Numbered from the stretch's first letter, positions 1-4,869 are shown. The stretch is 6,069 bases of DNA from Solobacterium sp. (GCA_017536845.1 JAFWCP010000432.1:1-6069); one strand, 5' to 3'. Notes: generated from the sequence alone by a model not told the origin. Numbers and translations: made by a program.

Positions 1-292
1 AAAACAAAAAAATTTCCCTAAACAACCCTAAAACCATAAAAAAAACACACATGTTGCGGCGGTAGATGGGCACCTGACGCGCCTTTAAAGAGCCGACATC
101 GATGCCGACGACTTTGACGATTCCCTTGGTCGGTGTTTCTTCGCCGTCGAGCAGCTTGATCAGCGTGGATTTGCCTGATCCGGTCGGGCCGATAATATAT
201 ACAAACTCACCCTGGTCGACAAACATGTTGATGTCGTACAGAGCGTTGGTTCCGTTTTTATAGCGTTTATAGACATGTTTGCATTCGATCAT
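1..292 (-). CDS. ftsE: Cell-division ABC transporter ATP-binding protein FtsE (3' end missing)
   Basis: FtsE is the cytoplasmic ATPase of the FtsEX complex, which works at the membrane to activate peptidoglycan hydrolases during division or elongation; its partner FtsX would be expected just beyond the left edge. The visible part is about 97 codons read from ATG at 292-290. It begins MIECKHVYKRYKNG, has a Walker A motif GPTGSGKST at residues 35-43, and continues with LIKLLDGEETPTKG and VPIYRR at 74-79, a typical FtsE signature before the Q-loop. An AAGGAG ribosome binding site at 299-304 sits 6 bases before the start. The gene follows the yitT-family gene by 15 bases, so the two are probably cotranscribed. 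After residue 81 the expected FtsE Q-loop (GVVFQDFRLL-like) is replaced by CVFFMVLGLF in the same frame. This looks like sequence error at the contig end rather than divergence. The Walker B, signature and H-loop parts are outside the window. Confidence 0.9.
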   Translation of the reverse strand, partial: MIECKHVYKRYKNGTNALYDINMFVDQGEFVYIIGPTGSGKSTLIKLLDGEETPTKGIVKVVGIDVGSLKARQVPIYRRNMCVFFMVLGLFREIFLF

Positions 293-307
293 GTACTTCT
301 CCTTAGG

Positions 308-1222
308 TTATACACGATAGGTAAAGCCCTCCCCGTGCATGTCTGATGTGTTGGTAGTAATGACAAAAGCCCGGTCATCAATCTGCTTGATCAGATCCAG
401 CAGGGCGTTGTATTCGCGGCTGCTGACAACGCACAGGATCATCTTCCTCGGATGCCGGCTGTAGCCGCCTTCGATATCCATCAATGTCGCGCCGCGGTTG
501 ATCTTCTTTGTGATGCCTTCCAGCAGTTCTTCCGGCTTATCGGAAATCACCTGCACGGATTTGGAACTGTTCTGGCCCAGCTGCAGCATCCGGTCGATGG
601 CAAGCCCGGTCGCAAAGACCGAAACCATGCCCAGCAGTACGGCTTCCAGACCGTATGCCATCATGCCCAGCAGTACCGTCAGGCCGTCGGTGATCATGAC
701 CAGCGAAGCCAGCTTGAGGCCGGTGTATTTATTGACAATCAAAGGCGGGATATCCATGCCGCCGGTGGATGCACCGGTACGCATGACCAGGCCGACGCCG
801 ATGCCGCTGATCAGCCCCGAGTAAAAGGATACCAGGATCGGGTCAATATTGATCACATACGGATGGCGGGCAAGCCAGGTTGTAAACAGCGGATAGCACA
901 GTGAGGCAATCAGTGTCTGCGCAGCAAACCGTTTTCCCAGGAACATGGCACCAAGCCCGAACAGGCCGAGCTCAATGATATTGGCGACAAGTGTCTTATC
1001 AAGATGAAAAAAAGGCTCCAGCGCAACAGCAATACCCGCGACCCCGCCGGTCAGGATATTGTGCGGAATAATGAAGTATTCCACGGAAACAGTCAGGATG
1101 AATGTTCCGATTACCGTAAGCAGTACATTCAGGGCACGACGCATGATATCCTGCATCATTTCTTTTCTGTCGGATACGCCCCCACCTGTACCCGGCAGAT
1201 TCTGTTTTTTCTTTTTCATCAT
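308..1222 (-). CDS. YitT family membrane protein (DUF161 + DUF2179)
   Basis: This is a polytopic inner-membrane protein of the YitT family, whose transport or sensing role is not firmly established. The 304-residue translation has a basic N-terminus, then about five or six hydrophobic segments between residues 33 and 210. The family hallmarks are IIPHNILTGGVAGIA near 51-65 and MRTGASTGGMDIPPLIVNK near 147-165. A soluble C-terminal domain (about 220-304) matches DUF2179 with SKSVQVISDKPEEL and RGATLMDIEGGY. Length is normal for the family. The start is uncertain. ATG at 1222 (MMKKKK) has no ribosome binding site but lies about 4 bases after the predicted transcription start of a TGGTATAAT promoter. 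The alternative ATG at 1159 (residue 22) has only a weak purine stretch ahead of it. The gene is divergent from the VanZ-like gene and probably cotranscribed with ftsE. Family assignment is firm; function is not. Confidence 0.92.
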   Translation of the reverse strand: MMKKKKQNLPGTGGGVSDRKEMMQDIMRRALNVLLTVIGTFILTVSVEYFIIPHNILTGGVAGIAVALEPFFHLDKTLVANIIELGLFGLGAMFLGKRFAAQTLIASLCYPLFTTWLARHPYVINIDPILVSFYSGLISGIGVGLVMRTGASTGGMDIPPLIVNKYTGLKLASLVMITDGLTVLLGMMAYGLEAVLLGMVSVFATGLAIDRMLQLGQNSSKSVQVISDKPEELLEGITKKINRGATLMDIEGGYSRHPRKMILCVVSSREYNALLDLIKQIDDRAFVITTNTSDMHGEGFTYRV

Positions 1223-1227
1223 AACAG

Positions 1228-1241
1228 GTATTATTATACCA
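1228..1241 (+). promoter_or_regulatory. Possible plus-strand -10 region for the VanZ-like gene
   Basis: The bases GGTATTATTATACC form a near-perfect inverted repeat (GGTAT, TATT, ATACC). Read on the plus strand it offers TATTAT at 1229-1234 or 1232-1237 as a -10. A start near 1240-1244 would leave a short leader holding the GGAGG at 1250-1254. No convincing -35 is visible; the upstream bases are a T-rich run. The same bases carry the opposite-strand TATAAT, so both genes may fire from one near-symmetric element. Confidence 0.35.
1233..1241 (-). promoter_or_regulatory. Extended -10 promoter of the yitT-family gene
   Basis: On the minus strand the bases read TGG then TATAAT, a perfect extended -10 element. 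A poor -35 (TTCGAA, 1256-1261) lies 17 bases upstream. Transcription would start near 1226, only about 4 bases before the ATG at 1222. That explains the absence of a ribosome binding site if the mRNA is leaderless or nearly so. The site is predicted from sequence only. Confidence 0.55.
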
Positions 1242-1260
1242 TGCTGTATGGAGGCTTCGA

Positions 1261-1710
1261 ATGAAAAACGCTTTTGTCAGACGGTGGCTCACCGTCTTCC
1301 TGTTTATACTGTTTATCTTCTCTCAGTCCCTGCTTGCCGGGCCGGTTTCCGCGCAGGAATCCGGAAGGATTTCCGCCCTCATCATGCAGGTGCTGGTGCG
1401 CATGCATATAAAGGTCAGCTTTGATACGCTGCACCACATCATCCGCAAGCTTGCCCACTTCAGCGAATACCTGCTGCTGGCCATCCTTGTAAACCATGCA
1501 TCTTCTTCAAAGCCCCTCTTCCTGAACAGGAAGCTCTGCGTGCTTGTTTTCGGCATCGCCATCCCGCTATGTGATGAGACACTGCAGCGGTTTGTGCCGG
1601 GGCGGGCCGGGATGTTCACCGACTGCCTGATAGATATGAGCGGCTATGCCTGCGGCACTGTATTGTATGTGCTTATGAGCCGCATACGGGCAGCTTTCGC
1701 GAAGCAGTAA
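1261..1710 (+). CDS. VanZ-like family membrane protein
   Basis: This is a small integral membrane protein of the VanZ-like superfamily. VanZ itself gives low-level teicoplanin resistance, but most chromosomal relatives have no assigned role, so no resistance should be inferred. The 149 residues begin with a basic N-terminus and a hydrophobic segment (about 9-29). The family core follows: RKLAHFSEY at 62-70 leading into a membrane segment (about 70-79), another segment (about 92-104), then DETLQRFVPGR at 105-115 and DCLIDMSGYACG at 121-132 leading into the last segment. These match the conserved HF.EY and DE..Q.F.PGR...D...G patterns of the family. The start is supported by GGAGG at 1250-1254, 6 bases before the ATG. 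It is the only plus-strand gene here, divergent from the yitT-family gene, and its last 38 bases overlap the convergent transglutaminase-like gene. No terminator is visible after it. Confidence 0.88.
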   Translation: MKNAFVRRWLTVFLFILFIFSQSLLAGPVSAQESGRISALIMQVLVRMHIKVSFDTLHHIIRKLAHFSEYLLLAILVNHASSSKPLFLNRKLCVLVFGIAIPLCDETLQRFVPGRAGMFTDCLIDMSGYACGTVLYVLMSRIRAAFAKQ

Positions 1711-2500
1711 GCCTGGTATGGGTAAGGGCAATGGTCTGATCGTCTACATTGAACCAGTTATAGGAATGGTCCAGCCCGTCCCAGACAAGGTCCACATTGT
1801 AGGTGCCTGATTCCAGGACGACAATGTTCCAGGCGTGGGTTGCCGAATCCACTTCCCCGTTGACATAGTATGCGGTAATGCCAAGCTGTTCCAGAAGATA
1901 CTGGAACGCCCGGGCATAGCCCGCACAGACACCGGCATGATTGACCAATGCGCTGTAGGCCGACTGGGAATACAGGGCATTTTCATCATATTCCATATCC
2001 CGGACCAGGACATCATGGACATATTTTTCCTTTTCCAGGTCGCTGTCCAGCTTCCTTGCCGGCCGCAGGATCTGCTGTGCTTCTTTCTCAAAGGCATCCC
2101 GATATGGTTTTTCAGACAAAGGATTGTAGTTCAGAGTAACCGAAACCACGGACCGGTCAGTCTGCGAGCAGGCATAATCATAGCCGCTTTCCATCCAGAT
2201 GCATTCCGGATGGTCGAAATACACGGCCAGTACAGCCTTGTTCAAAGACTGGGCGTCAATGCTTACATCCGGCAGAAAAGCCGTACGCACACTGCGCACC
2301 GCTTCCAGGGTCTGGCGGTAGATGACCCGTTCACTGCGCGAGAGCATCTCATAATACGGCCCGGTCTCTTTTGCGGCTGTATTGCCGGCATCGTAGAACC
2401 GGTGGATCACCATGCCCCACAGCAGGACACAGATGACACTGAGCAGAGCAATCATCCGTTTCAGCAGCCGGTTCAGCTGTTTTCTTTTTTCCTTCGTCAT
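1673..2500 (-). CDS. Membrane-anchored transglutaminase-like domain protein
   Basis: The protein belongs to the transglutaminase-like (papain-like fold) superfamily, whose bacterial members act as cysteine peptidases or cross-linking enzymes, often outside the cell; substrate unknown. Starting from ATG at 2500 it has 275 residues: a strongly basic N-terminus, one hydrophobic anchor (about residues 17-32) and an extracytoplasmic domain. The catalytic triad is visible as Cys192 in GVCAGYA, His222 in THAWN and Asp237 in YNVDLVWD, so it looks active. The reading frame stays open upstream to a GTG at 2554, but that start has no ribosome binding site and lies upstream of a TGCTATAAT promoter. With that promoter, transcription would begin about one base before the ATG at 2500. 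An ATG at 2509 overlaps the -10 element itself. No ribosome binding site precedes any of these starts. The 3' end overlaps the convergent VanZ-like gene. Confidence 0.85.
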   Translation of the reverse strand: MTKEKRKQLNRLLKRMIALLSVICVLLWGMVIHRFYDAGNTAAKETGPYYEMLSRSERVIYRQTLEAVRSVRTAFLPDVSIDAQSLNKAVLAVYFDHPECIWMESGYDYACSQTDRSVVSVTLNYNPLSEKPYRDAFEKEAQQILRPARKLDSDLEKEKYVHDVLVRDMEYDENALYSQSAYSALVNHAGVCAGYARAFQYLLEQLGITAYYVNGEVDSATHAWNIVVLESGTYNVDLVWDGLDHSYNWFNVDDQTIALTHTRLTASRKLPVCGS

Positions 2501-2507
2501 GACGTGC

Positions 2508-2516
2508 ATTATAGCA
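2508..2516 (-). promoter_or_regulatory. Extended -10 promoter of the transglutaminase-like gene
   Basis: The minus strand reads TGC then TATAAT, a perfect extended -10 motif. No good -35 is present 16-18 bases upstream, which extended -10 promoters can tolerate. Transcription would begin near 2501, one base before the ATG at 2500, predicting a leaderless transcript. A consensus TTGACA at 2571-2576 is too far away to serve this -10. Confidence 0.55.
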
Positions 2517-2589
2517 CTTTTAAACAATCGATATGTGAAGATCGGAAAGAACACACAGATTTAACATAATTGTCAAAGCTTCGCCGGCG

Positions 2590-2613
2590 AATAAAAACGA
2601 AGCTCATGCTTCG
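2590..2613 (-). terminator. Intrinsic terminator of the ybaK-HAD operon
   Basis: On the minus strand, CGAAGC and GCTTCG (2613-2608 and 2603-2598) form a perfect 6-bp stem, extendable by a G-U and an A-U pair. The 4-base loop ATGA contains the TGA stop codon of the HAD gene. TTTTTATT follows directly. The stem is short, so termination may be partial. The second arm can also pair with a third arm downstream (2583-2577), an alternative fold discussed in the findings. Confidence 0.65.
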
Positions 2614-3455
2614 CTCGAAAGGATGTGTCTGTATATGGAAGCGGCAATGCCGTCTTCGTTGTTGGACAGGGTGACTTCATCCGCTGCCTGCTTCACTTCT
2701 TCCACCGCGTTTTCCATGGCCACGCCGATGCCGGCGTAGCGGATCATGGAAAGGTCGTTCTTGGCATCACCAAAGGCCATCAGCTCTTCCCGGGCATAGC
2801 CAAGCCTGCTGAAGACGGTATCAATGGCTTTTGCCTTGTCCACGCCCTTTGCCGTAAATTCATAATAAAACGGCGCTGTGAACATGCTGGCAAGGGTATC
2901 TTTGAAAGGTTCGCGAAGTTCTTCCCAGTGCGTTTCAAGATATTCCGGTTCGCCGTATGTCAGGATCTTTTCAACCGGATAATCCGCAAAGGCTGCCATA
3001 TCTCTTTTTTCGCAGAGGATGAAGTCATTGGAACGTGCTTCATACTCGACAACATTGAAGATGGGGCCATCCTTGCCTTTATGGATCATCCCGGCAAATA
3101 CATCATCGGTATACATGTACTCATCCTTGATGATGATCGGATGCACGTCAAAGCTGCGTACATGCCGCAATACGGCCTGGGCTTTTGCCGGTTCGATGGC
3201 CTGGTGGAAAAAGACTTCTTTTGTCTGGCAGTCCATGACTTTGGCTCCGTTGTAACAGATGAAAATGCCGTTGTGCTGATCCATCTCGAGGTCTATTGCC
3301 CATTTGTACAGAGCACGGTCGGCCCGGCCGCTGGCTATGGCCAGGCGGACGCCTCTTTTCTGGACTTCTTTCAGTGCCTGCCTGGTTTTCGGCGTGATGA
3401 CACCCTGACTGTTGATCAGGGTTCCGTCGATATCAAGAAGGATGGCTCGAATCAT
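2604..3455 (-). CDS. Cof-type HAD-IIB family phosphatase
   Basis: This is a cytoplasmic Mg2+-dependent phosphatase of the haloacid dehalogenase superfamily, Cof/IIB subfamily, which usually dephosphorylates sugar phosphates, flavin or pyridoxal phosphates; the substrate cannot be read from the sequence. All four catalytic motifs are present in 283 residues, a normal length. Motif I is DIDGTL at 8-13 with nucleophile Asp8 and acid/base Asp10. Motif II is Ser42 in IASGR. Motif III is a Lys in KGVDKAKA, most likely Lys207. Motif IV is GDAKND at 229-234. The region between motifs II and III holds the C2-type cap. The start is well supported: AAGGAG at 3462-3467, 6 bases before the ATG. The gene follows ybaK by 13 bases, with its ribosome binding site directly after the ybaK stop, so they form an operon. 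The stop codon lies in the loop of the terminator hairpin. Confidence 0.93.
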   Translation of the reverse strand: MIRAILLDIDGTLINSQGVITPKTRQALKEVQKRGVRLAIASGRADRALYKWAIDLEMDQHNGIFICYNGAKVMDCQTKEVFFHQAIEPAKAQAVLRHVRSFDVHPIIIKDEYMYTDDVFAGMIHKGKDGPIFNVVEYEARSNDFILCEKRDMAAFADYPVEKILTYGEPEYLETHWEELREPFKDTLASMFTAPFYYEFTAKGVDKAKAIDTVFSRLGYAREELMAFGDAKNDLSMIRYAGIGVAMENAVEEVKQAADEVTLSNNEDGIAASIYRHILSSEA

Positions 3456-3468
3456 GGTTTTCTCCTTT

Positions 3469-3948
3469 TTACCGTGTCAAAGCGGCATACTTTCCATTGG
3501 TCACTTCCAGCAGTCTGTCCGGGCTGACTTCGACCTGGACGCCGACCCTTCCCCCGGAGACAAGGATCGTATCAAACAGCATGGCCGTTTCATCAACGAA
3601 GGTCGGAAACAGCTTTTTCATGCCGACGGGTGAACAGCCGCCGTGGATATACCCGGTTGTAGGCAGCAGTTCCTTCTGCGGGATCATCTCGACATTCTTG
3701 ACCCCGGCCGCCCGGGCACAGGCCTTCAGATCCAGTTTTTCCTTCACCGGGATGACAAAGACATAATGATTGCGGTCATCCCCAATGGTGACAAGGGTCT
3801 TGAATACCTGTTCCGGGTCTTCCCCGCACTTTGCGGCAACGCTGACACCGTCTATCAGGCCATCATCTGTTTCATAGGTATGTTCGGTATACGGGATGCC
3901 GGCATTCTCCAGCATCCGCATGGCATTGGTCTTCTTCTCTTTGGGCAT
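3469..3948 (-). CDS. ybaK: YbaK/EbsC-type Cys-tRNA(Pro) deacylase
   Basis: The protein belongs to the YbaK/EbsC group of trans-editing enzymes, which hydrolyse Cys-tRNA(Pro) made by mistake by prolyl-tRNA synthetase; it acts in the cytoplasm as a single-domain protein. Family marks are KTNAMRMLENAGIPY near the N-terminus (from residue 6), VFKTLV around residue 48 with the conserved active-site-type Lys, and GYIHGGCSPVGMKK around residues 100-113. The 159-residue length fits the family. I chose the ATG at 3948 because the GGGAGGAA at 3955-3962 is 8 bases from it but only 2 bases from the in-frame ATG at 3954, too close to serve that start; the longer form would be 161 residues. It is the first gene of a two-gene operon with the HAD phosphatase. 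A promoter (4066-4037) and a structured leader of about 80 bases precede it. The substrate is inferred from the family. Confidence 0.9.
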   Translation of the reverse strand: MPKEKKTNAMRMLENAGIPYTEHTYETDDGLIDGVSVAAKCGEDPEQVFKTLVTIGDDRNHYVFVIPVKEKLDLKACARAAGVKNVEMIPQKELLPTTGYIHGGCSPVGMKKLFPTFVDETAMLFDTILVSGGRVGVQVEVSPDRLLEVTNGKYAALTR

Positions 3949-3954
3949 GATCAT

Positions 3955-3962
3955 TTCCTCCC
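3955..3962 (-). promoter_or_regulatory. Ribosome binding site that selects the ybaK start
   Basis: GGGAGGAA on the minus strand is a near-ideal Shine-Dalgarno sequence. Its GGAGG core (3961-3957) lies 8 bases from the ATG at 3948 and 2 bases from the ATG at 3954, which favours the shorter protein. Confidence 0.7.
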
Positions 3963-3966
3963 GATC

Positions 3967-4021
3967 CGATAAAGCGCCCGTCCAACAGGACAGGCGCTGA
4001 AAGTCTGCGGTTTCAATATCG
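3967..4021 (-). ncRNA. Structured 5' leader of ybaK (three-way-junction fold)
   Basis: Between the predicted transcription start (about 4030) and the ribosome binding site, the minus-strand RNA can fold as a compact three-way junction. A closing stem CGATA/TATCG (4021-4017 with 3971-3967) encloses a weak stem GAAA/TTTC with an 8-base loop (4014-3999). It also encloses a strong 11-bp hairpin (3998-3973) with loop TGTT and one G-U pair. Only TTTAT follows the strong hairpin, a poor terminator tail. It matches no riboswitch class that I recognise. Its role, if any, is inference. Confidence 0.4.
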
Positions 4022-4036
4022 TTTTTCGACGCTTTT

Positions 4037-4066
4037 ATGATAACAGAGACCGGGCAATGCCGTCAA
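4037..4066 (-). promoter_or_regulatory. Promoter of the ybaK-HAD operon
   Basis: On the minus strand a TTGACG -35 (4066-4061, one mismatch) is followed after 18 bases by TATCAT (4042-4037, one mismatch). A TG one base ahead makes it an extended -10 (TGTTATCAT). Transcription should start near 4030, giving an 80-base leader. This is the best complete promoter in the window. The spacer includes a short inverted repeat GGCA/TGCC. Confidence 0.7.
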
Positions 4067-4070
4067 TCGG

Positions 4071-4094
4071 AGTTTCAGATATTTTTCTGAAACT
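4071..4094. repeat. Inverted repeat upstream of the ybaK promoter
   Basis: AGTTTCAGA (4071-4079) and TCTGAAACT (4086-4094) form a perfect 9-bp inverted repeat separated by 6 bases. It ends 5 bases upstream of the ybaK -35 box, a position usual for an activator site. As RNA it could be a weak terminator only on the plus strand (GTTTTC follows), where no gene leads into it. On the minus strand no T-run follows. Confidence 0.5.
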
Positions 4095-4264
4095 GTTTTC
4101 AAGAGTGCAGCAGCAGGCCGTGTTTAAGCCTTCCGTGTACGCAAAGGCATAAGGGTTTCCTGAAAAATCGCCTCTGCATGATTGCTTCATCGGCCAGAAG
4201 CTGATACAGGAAGATTCTCACAGAACGTCATCGGAACAGCATTTCCCTGCCCGGGGTTTCTGTA
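4095..4264. other. Gap with no recognised gene
   Basis: Together with the promoter and leader to its left, this makes a 316-base stretch between ybaK and the permease fragment. I see no RNA gene, no insertion-sequence end and no recognisable protein. Short minus-strand frames exist (for example 51 codons from an ATG at 4190 to 4035), but they lack a ribosome binding site and resemble no family. No good terminator for the permease fragment was found here. It may be decayed sequence. Confidence 0.5.
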
Positions 4265-4726
4265 TCATTCATCGCGCAGGATCTTCTCAATATCCAGCCA
4301 TTTCATCCATATCATGTTGACCAGCCCCAGCAGAATGAGCATGAGAAGGATATATACAAAGCTGAGCCAGACATAACCGGTCACGGCCCTGAATCCTGCC
4401 CCCCTCAGCAAGATGCTTTCAATGCCAAGGCACAGCACCGTAATCAGCAGCCCCGGCAGATACTCCAGAAAGATCATGGCCGCGACGACGGATGCCGGCA
4501 CGCCGTTCATCCTGAGCAGGGCGAATTCAGATACCCGCCTGTGCAGATTGGTAATGCTGCCGGCCGCCAGAAGGAACATGGAGATCCCCAGCAGGATCAT
4601 CTGCACCCTGCGGAAACCGTTTTCCTGAAGAGATGTCGCCTCAATGATGTTTTCGTAGTTTGTTGCAGAGCTGTTTACGGTATAGCCAAGCGCTTCATAC
4701 TTGCAGCAAAAATGATTGCAAAAGCT
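4265..4726 (-). pseudogene. FtsX/MacB-type ABC permease, C-terminal fragment
   Basis: The encoded fragment is the C-terminal permease domain (FtsX-like) of an ABC exporter of the MacB/LolC type. The frame is open from a TAA at 4729-4727 to the TGA at 4265. From KYEALGYTVN (about 4700) it reads as a natural end of an extracytoplasmic region. It then has three membrane segments with EFALLRMNGVPASVV between the first two, the usual coupling loop of the family. A complete permease would add several hundred residues upstream, and these are absent. The first in-frame initiators are a GTG at 4606 and the ATG two codons later, with no ribosome binding site. In another frame an ATG at 4761 begins a 28-codon frame (MKLFGIKSSF) that could be the old N-terminus, left after an internal deletion. 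No ATPase gene adjoins it. It is most likely a remnant; I cannot exclude an assembly error. Confidence 0.7.
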
Positions 4727-4775
4727 TTAATGAAGCTGCTTTTAATGCCGAACAATTTCATCTGTTCTTCAGCAG

Positions 4776-4817
4776 GTAAAAAGAAAACAGCTGCGGAGAT
4801 GCACTCTCCGCAACTGT
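4776..4817 (-). terminator. Intrinsic terminator of the 6-phospho-beta-glucosidase gene
   Basis: The minus-strand RNA forms a 13-bp stem (4817-4805 with 4799-4787, one G-U pair) with a 5-base loop. It is followed by the T-rich tail TTTTCTTTTT. It lies about 70 bases after the glycosidase stop codon and is the strongest terminator in the window. It also separates the glycosidase from the permease fragment. Confidence 0.85.
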
Positions 4818-4833
4818 CTGATGATCCTGATAT

Positions 4834-4869
4834 GGCAGGCTGCTCAATACTACAGGAACTGTACCTGCC
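4834..4869 (-). repeat. Nested hairpin in the 3' UTR of the glycosidase gene
   Basis: Between the stop codon and the terminator, GGCAGG pairs with CCTGCC (4869-4864 with 4839-4834). Inside it TACAG pairs with CTGTA (4863-4859 with 4855-4851) around a 3-base loop, leaving an 11-base bulge on one side. No U-tract follows, so it is not itself a terminator. Function unknown. Confidence 0.35.

Noticed and set aside
1261..1710. VanZ-like gene as a glycopeptide resistance determinant
   Set aside because: No vanA-type cluster genes are nearby, and VanZ-like proteins are common chromosomal proteins of unknown role.
2501..2554. GTG start at 2554 for the transglutaminase-like protein
   Set aside because: No ribosome binding site precedes it, it lies upstream of the best promoter, and it would add residues ahead of the natural basic N-terminus and membrane anchor.
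1835..2569. Long open plus-strand frame (244 codons) opposite the transglutaminase-like gene
   Set aside because: The opposite strand carries an intact Cys-His-Asp transglutaminase core; this frame has no domain or start signal.
2571..2576. Consensus TTGACA as a promoter for the transglutaminase-like gene
   Set aside because: No acceptable -10 lies 15-19 bases downstream (TGTTCT at 17), and the TATAAT at 2513-2508 is 57 bases away.
2625..3527. Long open plus-strand frame (300 codons) opposite the HAD gene
   Set aside because: It is antisense to a gene with all four HAD motifs, has no recognisable domain and no ribosome binding site, and the residue mix (many His, Phe, Gly) is typical of a shadow frame.
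3963..4030. T-box riboswitch ahead of ybaK
   Set aside because: TGAAACCGCA followed by a terminator-like hairpin recalls the T-box sequence, but it does not match the conserved GGTGG/ACCGCG core. The promoter leaves no room for the large stem I and specifier loop.
4035..4190. 51-codon minus-strand frame with a Cys-Cys-Cys run
   Set aside because: It has no ribosome binding site, resembles no family that I know, and runs through the ybaK promoter.
4265..4726. Permease fragment as the FtsX partner of the ftsE at the left end
   Set aside because: It is about 4 kb away beyond other transcription units, and its domain layout is of the MacB/LolC type; the true ftsX is expected right after ftsE.
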